NCBI RefSeq assembly: GCF_016405855.1
Contig: NZ_JAEFCA010000001.1
Span: 161,209-225,208, forward strand
Origin: Flavobacterium sp. IB48
GTDB taxonomy: Bacteria > Bacteroidota > Bacteroidia > Flavobacteriales > Flavobacteriaceae
Reading direction: 5' to 3'
Length of the DNA: 64,000 nt
The notes under the pieces are model-generated. The model had not been told where the DNA came from. It did no database searches and saw nothing but the letters and a program-made list of their open reading frames with translations. Below, in pieces: positions 60,386-64,000 of the stretch. The position numbers and the translations under genes are program-made. The stretch's first letter is position 1. Each line of letters starts with the position of its first letter.

Positions 60386-63300
60386 TTAATTTCCGAAATT
60401 ATAACGAAGTGTGAAACCTGATCTGATATTCGTTAAAGGGAAAGAAGTCGAAATAACTGCTTTCGAGAACGAATGATCATAATAGAATATTGCTGTTAAG
60501 TTTTTACTGAAAGCATAATCGGCCGTTAATTTTAGAGTCCAGATATTCTGTCCCGCTGCCAACTGATTATTATCGTAATCTAAATATCGAACCAAAGTTT
60601 CATTATTTCTATATGAAAAATCAGCTTTTATGTTGATATCACTTTTAATAATTCCAGTTGGATTATCTGCCAATCTCGATGAAATAATTACATCTTTAAA
60701 GCGATACCCTAGCCCCACAACATACTCTACTCCTCTTACTTCTGTCAATAAATTATTATCGAAACTCATAGACAAAGCACGGTCTTTTTTAACTTCTGTT
60801 AATAAACGGAATGAGTTTTTCAACTCAAAATCAACTCGAATAAGAGGACTAAACTGTTCTACTAAATTGACGTTAGACATGATTGTTTTATTAAAGAAAT
60901 TCGTGTTTACATCCTGACCGTTTGGATTTTCTAAATAATCAAAATTTGATCTAAACTGGCTAATGGTGTAAGATGCTCTATAATTATGCTGTAACGAAAA
61001 ACGTCTGAAATGGTCTTTGAAATACTTATAACGCATTAAACCATTATATTTTACATTCCAGTTCGGAATAGGGAAACTTCTAAAAATACTTGTCGAACTG
61101 CTTGAAGCGTCTTTGCCTGTATAAGCCGCCATGAATGAAGGCAACAATACAGCTTGATTACTTTTTGAAAAACCAATAGGATAACCTTCATTGGCTACAT
61201 AAATTTTATAATTCGGATCTGATTCATCAGGGATTGGATTATTTACATCTCCATACCTAGGAATTTCTGCTCCACCATAATGTTGTGCTGCCAAACGGTT
61301 TGCAATAACTAAACGATTGCTTCTAAAATCATCAAACGCCGCTGATTCTGTTTCTGTACTTGTTGAAAAAGCCGTCTTAATCAAAACTGTAGAAATAGAA
61401 AACATTCCGTAACTGTATGGTGACAATGGCATGTACTCGCCTGTATTTTGGTCTACACTATATTGTTCTGATGAATTTTCAGAATAAGCACGATCCATAG
61501 CCAAATCAACTTTCAAATCAGGCAATAAATCTACATTGGCCGTTACTTTCAAAAGTTTATTACTTACCTGTGTAAAGTTTTGGTTGAAGTTTTGATAACT
61601 AGTCAACCATCCGTTTTTAGCCGCTTCAAAACGCACATCATCCTGACTACCAAATACGAATCCTAACGAAGGTTTAGATGTGCCAAAGAAACCTACTCCC
61701 GGAATATAACCTGGTAAAACTGTACCACTATTTTTAGTATAGTTAATTTGAACATTTTTAATACTGGTCAAAACTCCAATCAAACCATCATAAAAAGGAT
61801 TACTACTCGTAACTGGTTTAGCTGTATTTACAATTTTCTCACCTGGTTTTGGTGGTGCCACAGGCTTAGGTTTTGCTGGTTTTCCTCCTGGCGTCAATCC
61901 TAAATATTTATACAGCGTATTCATATTTAATGTTGTTGACAATGTATTCGAATTCGCATTTTGCACTGTATTTCCTAAATCCCATGATACTCCATTATCA
62001 TCGACATATTGAGAAAGTGCCGTTGAAGATCTTTGCCAGTTGTAATCTGCCGTATAAGAATAAGTCGCTTTTACAAAACTAAATATTGGAATTTTATTAA
62101 TTGGAATATCATAATTTAAAACCAATTGCTGCAAATGCTGGTTTGGTATACCAATATCAAAATAATCGTCCCAAATATTAAAATCCTGTTTTGGCGTATT
62201 ATCGTCGTTCAAAAAGTTTCTTACAATATTATTAGACGCTGCTGTATAGTTTAATTTTAATGATTTTGTCAAATTAAATCCAAAACCATATTGGTAATTA
62301 AACGCAAAGTTTCTTCTATATAGCGGATCTAGTCCAATACCTTCTTCAACTTGTCTATATTGCTGACTGTTGCTCTGTCTTAAAATATTAGTATTAAATG
62401 AAACATTCGAAGGAAGATAATTAATATTAAAGTCACTTAACAATTTCCAATAATCACTTGTTTTCATGAATTTGGTTTGCTTAAACGGAACCACTTCTTT
62501 AGGTTGGAAAGTATAAGCATAATTAACAGAAGTATTAGACTGCTGATCTTCATAATTAGCAACTTCATAATCATGTCGTTCTACTTGATTATAAGATTGA
62601 GAGAACGTGAAGTTTTCTACATCATAAACATGCGGTTTCTGTTCTGGTGCTCTATCCTTTCTTACACCAATAAAGTTGATGCTTTTACGCTTAGTATAAT
62701 CTATTGCTCGTGTTCTAATATTTTCTTTTTCTGCCGGATCTGTAGTTTCTTTAATCAATTGATCTAACTTGATATCCTGATTAAAAGGATCGTATTCTGG
62801 CGTTATAACCTCTTCTCCAATTGCGTAATTAAATGGAAGATTAATACCCCATTTTGGAGGAAGCAGTTTTCCTAAATTTATGTTTGTTACGATGTTGTAC
62901 TGCTGAATATCTTCACGATCTCTTTCATTGGCTCCTTGTTCAAGAGAACCGAAACCAATTGTACTCTTTTTACCAGAAGCAGACAATGTCATCAAATCGG
63001 CCATATTGGTATCAACATTCAACAATGCTGCCATACCTCCTTTATTTTCCAAATCAGACATACGAAGTTCGTTAAACCAAACCTCTCCCATAATATCTTT
63101 ATGGTTTGCTGCACTTTTTACTCCGACCATTAAATTTCGAACCAAACCAAAATTCGGATTTCCTTTAATACCTAAAGTTAACTTTCCATCTTGGTCACCT
63201 CCTTCTACATCAGGATCTCGGTCAGGATAATAAATACCATTTATATCTCTTTTTGGAGAATTAATATCGATATTCATTCCTAGAACCTTCATTCTTGTCA

Positions 63301-64000
63301 ATAATGACAGAGCAACATCAATATTGTTTTCTTCAAGCCAAACCTGATCTGGACTAATTGTACAAGATCCGCCTGTTCTTGTTACTTTTAATGGAATCTC
63401 GATTTGATAAAAGTTCTGGGTAAAATCGTTACCAAAACGAATAAATCCGATCATCTCGTCATCTAAAAGTTGCGTTTCATTTGGAAGTGATTCCGCGTGA
63501 AGGAACATTTTTAATTTTTTATATTGACGCATGTCAACACTTACATTTTTGAAAACTGCTCTAGAATCTTGATATTCTAATCCTGCGCCTCCTATTCGCA
63601 ATGCTAAAGATTGCTCATTTTGGTTGATAATTGTATTGTTATTGTACAACTGCTCTCTCTGAACACCTGGTGGAATAACATAATTTACAGGACATTTTGT
63701 TCCATTTTCCTGAATATTTACAGCAGCGACATCAAATTGAGTTCCATCATCATCAGGATTTGTATCGTTTGCGTCTAATGTTCCTGTATACTTTCTCCAT
63801 TCTCCTCTAACTAAATCTAAAGCTCCAAAACGAACCGTCATTTGATCATTAAATCCAGTCATAAACATACGCATGAAACGAATCGATCTAAAATCGGTAA
63901 TATTTCCAATAGTGTTTTGAGGTTTTGAAACAGGAATTTTAAACTGAATCCATCTTGCATTGGTTGTGCTTCCGTTTGGAAGGTCTACATTTTGAACATC
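60386..64000 (-). CDS. sprA: gliding motility and type IX secretion protein SprA (C-terminal part)
   Basis: The frame is open to the right edge of the window, so about 1200 C-terminal residues are seen of an expected 2300-2400; the start is outside. SprA forms the giant 36-strand outer-membrane barrel that is the type IX translocon. Visible features are SprA-like strands throughout, e.g. RSIRFMRMFMTGFNDQ near the edge, MGEVWFNELRMSDLENKGG, the NLGKLLPPKWGINLPFNYAIGEEVITPEYDPFNQDI segment, a Pro/Lys-rich loop (GGKPAKPKPVAPPKPGEKI) and the final TNIRSGFTLRYNFGN. Upstream of gcvH on the same strand. No truncation other than the window edge. Confidence 0.92.
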   Translation of the reverse strand, partial: DVQNVDLPNGSTTNARWIQFKIPVSKPQNTIGNITDFRSIRFMRMFMTGFNDQMTVRFGALDLVRGEWRKYTGTLDANDTNPDDDGTQFDVAAVNIQENGTKCPVNYVIPPGVQREQLYNNNTIINQNEQSLALRIGGAGLEYQDSRAVFKNVSVDMRQYKKLKMFLHAESLPNETQLLDDEMIGFIRFGNDFTQNFYQIEIPLKVTRTGGSCTISPDQVWLEENNIDVALSLLTRMKVLGMNIDINSPKRDINGIYYPDRDPDVEGGDQDGKLTLGIKGNPNFGLVRNLMVGVKSAANHKDIMGEVWFNELRMSDLENKGGMAALLNVDTNMADLMTLSASGKKSTIGFGSLEQGANERDREDIQQYNIVTNINLGKLLPPKWGINLPFNYAIGEEVITPEYDPFNQDIKLDQLIKETTDPAEKENIRTRAIDYTKRKSINFIGVRKDRAPEQKPHVYDVENFTFSQSYNQVERHDYEVANYEDQQSNTSVNYAYTFQPKEVVPFKQTKFMKTSDYWKLLSDFNINYLPSNVSFNTNILRQSNSQQYRQVEEGIGLDPLYRRNFAFNYQYGFGFNLTKSLKLNYTAASNNIVRNFLNDDNTPKQDFNIWDDYFDIGIPNQHLQQLVLNYDIPINKIPIFSFVKATYSYTADYNWQRSSTALSQYVDDNGVSWDLGNTVQNANSNTLSTTLNMNTLYKYLGLTPGGKPAKPKPVAPPKPGEKIVNTAKPVTSSNPFYDGLIGVLTSIKNVQINYTKNSGTVLPGYIPGVGFFGTSKPSLGFVFGSQDDVRFEAAKNGWLTSYQNFNQNFTQVSNKLLKVTANVDLLPDLKVDLAMDRAYSENSSEQYSVDQNTGEYMPLSPYSYGMFSISTVLIKTAFSTSTETESAAFDDFRSNRLVIANRLAAQHYGGAEIPRYGDVNNPIPDESDPNYKIYVANEGYPIGFSKSNQAVLLPSFMAAYTGKDASSSSTSIFRSFPIPNWNVKYNGLMRYKYFKDHFRRFSLQHNYRASYTISQFRSNFDYLENPNGQDVNTNFFNKTIMSNVNLVEQFSPLIRVDFELKNSFRLLTEVKKDRALSMSFDNNLLTEVRGVEYVVGLGYRFKDVIISSRLADNPTGIIKSDINIKADFSYRNNETLVRYLDYDNNQLAAGQNIWTLKLTADYAFSKNLTAIFYYDHSFSKAVISTSFPLTNIRSGFTLRYNFGN

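Noticed and set aside
62854..63230. Several plus-strand open frames antisense to sprA
   Set aside because: They overlap each other in different frames and the sprA frame is continuous and matches its family.
1..64000. tRNA, rRNA, CRISPR array, insertion sequence or replication origin
   Set aside because: I scanned intergenic spaces for tRNA arms with GGTTCGAATCC-type loops, regular direct repeats with spacers, transposase motifs and DnaA-box clusters, and saw none. Short or unusual ones could be missed by eye.

Overview
The window looks like a chromosomal segment of a gliding Flavobacterium (Bacteroidota, close in gene content to F. johnsoniae). It is AT-rich. Several genes are preceded by the Bacteroidota -7 element TAnnTTTG. 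It carries type IX secretion and gliding genes (porG-like, porP/sprF, remB-like, and the C-terminal half of sprA at the right edge) and many families that are mainly found in Bacteroidota (DUF4270, DUF4403, DUF4907, DUF6089, DUF6268).

Layout. 1-3.5 kb: a GH3-type enzyme cut by the window edge, a small membrane protein, a decayed copy of the GH3 3' end, then a Crp/Fnr regulator and a ketopantoate-reductase-like enzyme. 3.8-9.1 kb: serB, then an array of three VOC (glyoxalase-like) and three SRPBCC/AHSA1 genes read leftward, divergent from a GlxA-type regulator. 9.3-15 kb (minus): clpX, clpP, tig, a small 'holin-4' type membrane protein, an alpha/beta hydrolase and pdxJ. 15.1-23.6 kb (plus): CBS protein, nadK, then the envelope cluster porG-like, uppS, bamA, two skp/ompH genes and murI. 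23.6-26.1 kb (minus): DUF4270 lipoprotein plus a FadL-like outer-membrane protein. 26.4-31.2 kb (plus): a compact locus of a DUF6268 outer-membrane protein, Kelch lipoprotein, DUF4907 lipoprotein, LytS-type histidine kinase, intradiol-dioxygenase-like lipoprotein and LytTR response regulator. 31.3-33.9 kb: gamma carbonic anhydrase, porP/sprF, nifU-family gene.

34.2-40 kb is the clearest accessory island: vgrG, a Tle1-type (DUF2235) phospholipase effector with a full Ser-Asp-His triad, and two tandem DUF2931 lipoproteins that are probably immunity proteins. The distal lipoprotein copy is broken by a single-base deletion. No structural type VI genes are in the window. 40.2-42.2 kb: a helical-repeat protein, an mscS channel and tsaB. 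42.5-49.7 kb: a six-gene MacAB-TolC-like efflux operon with two adaptors and two permeases. 49.8-56.4 kb: a DUF4403 lipoprotein, then a respiratory cluster (cyoE, two subunit III genes, subunit IV, a SCO-like protein, SCO, DUF420, small CxxC membrane protein). 56.5-64 kb: a RemB-like protein, deoC, vanZ, gcvH and sprA (partial).

No rRNA, tRNA, CRISPR array or transposase was recognised. Intergenic spaces are unusual in carrying several families of 'stuttered' short-word repeats, some of which fold into inverted repeats that can act as terminators. All functions are read from motifs and remembered family knowledge; no database search was run.
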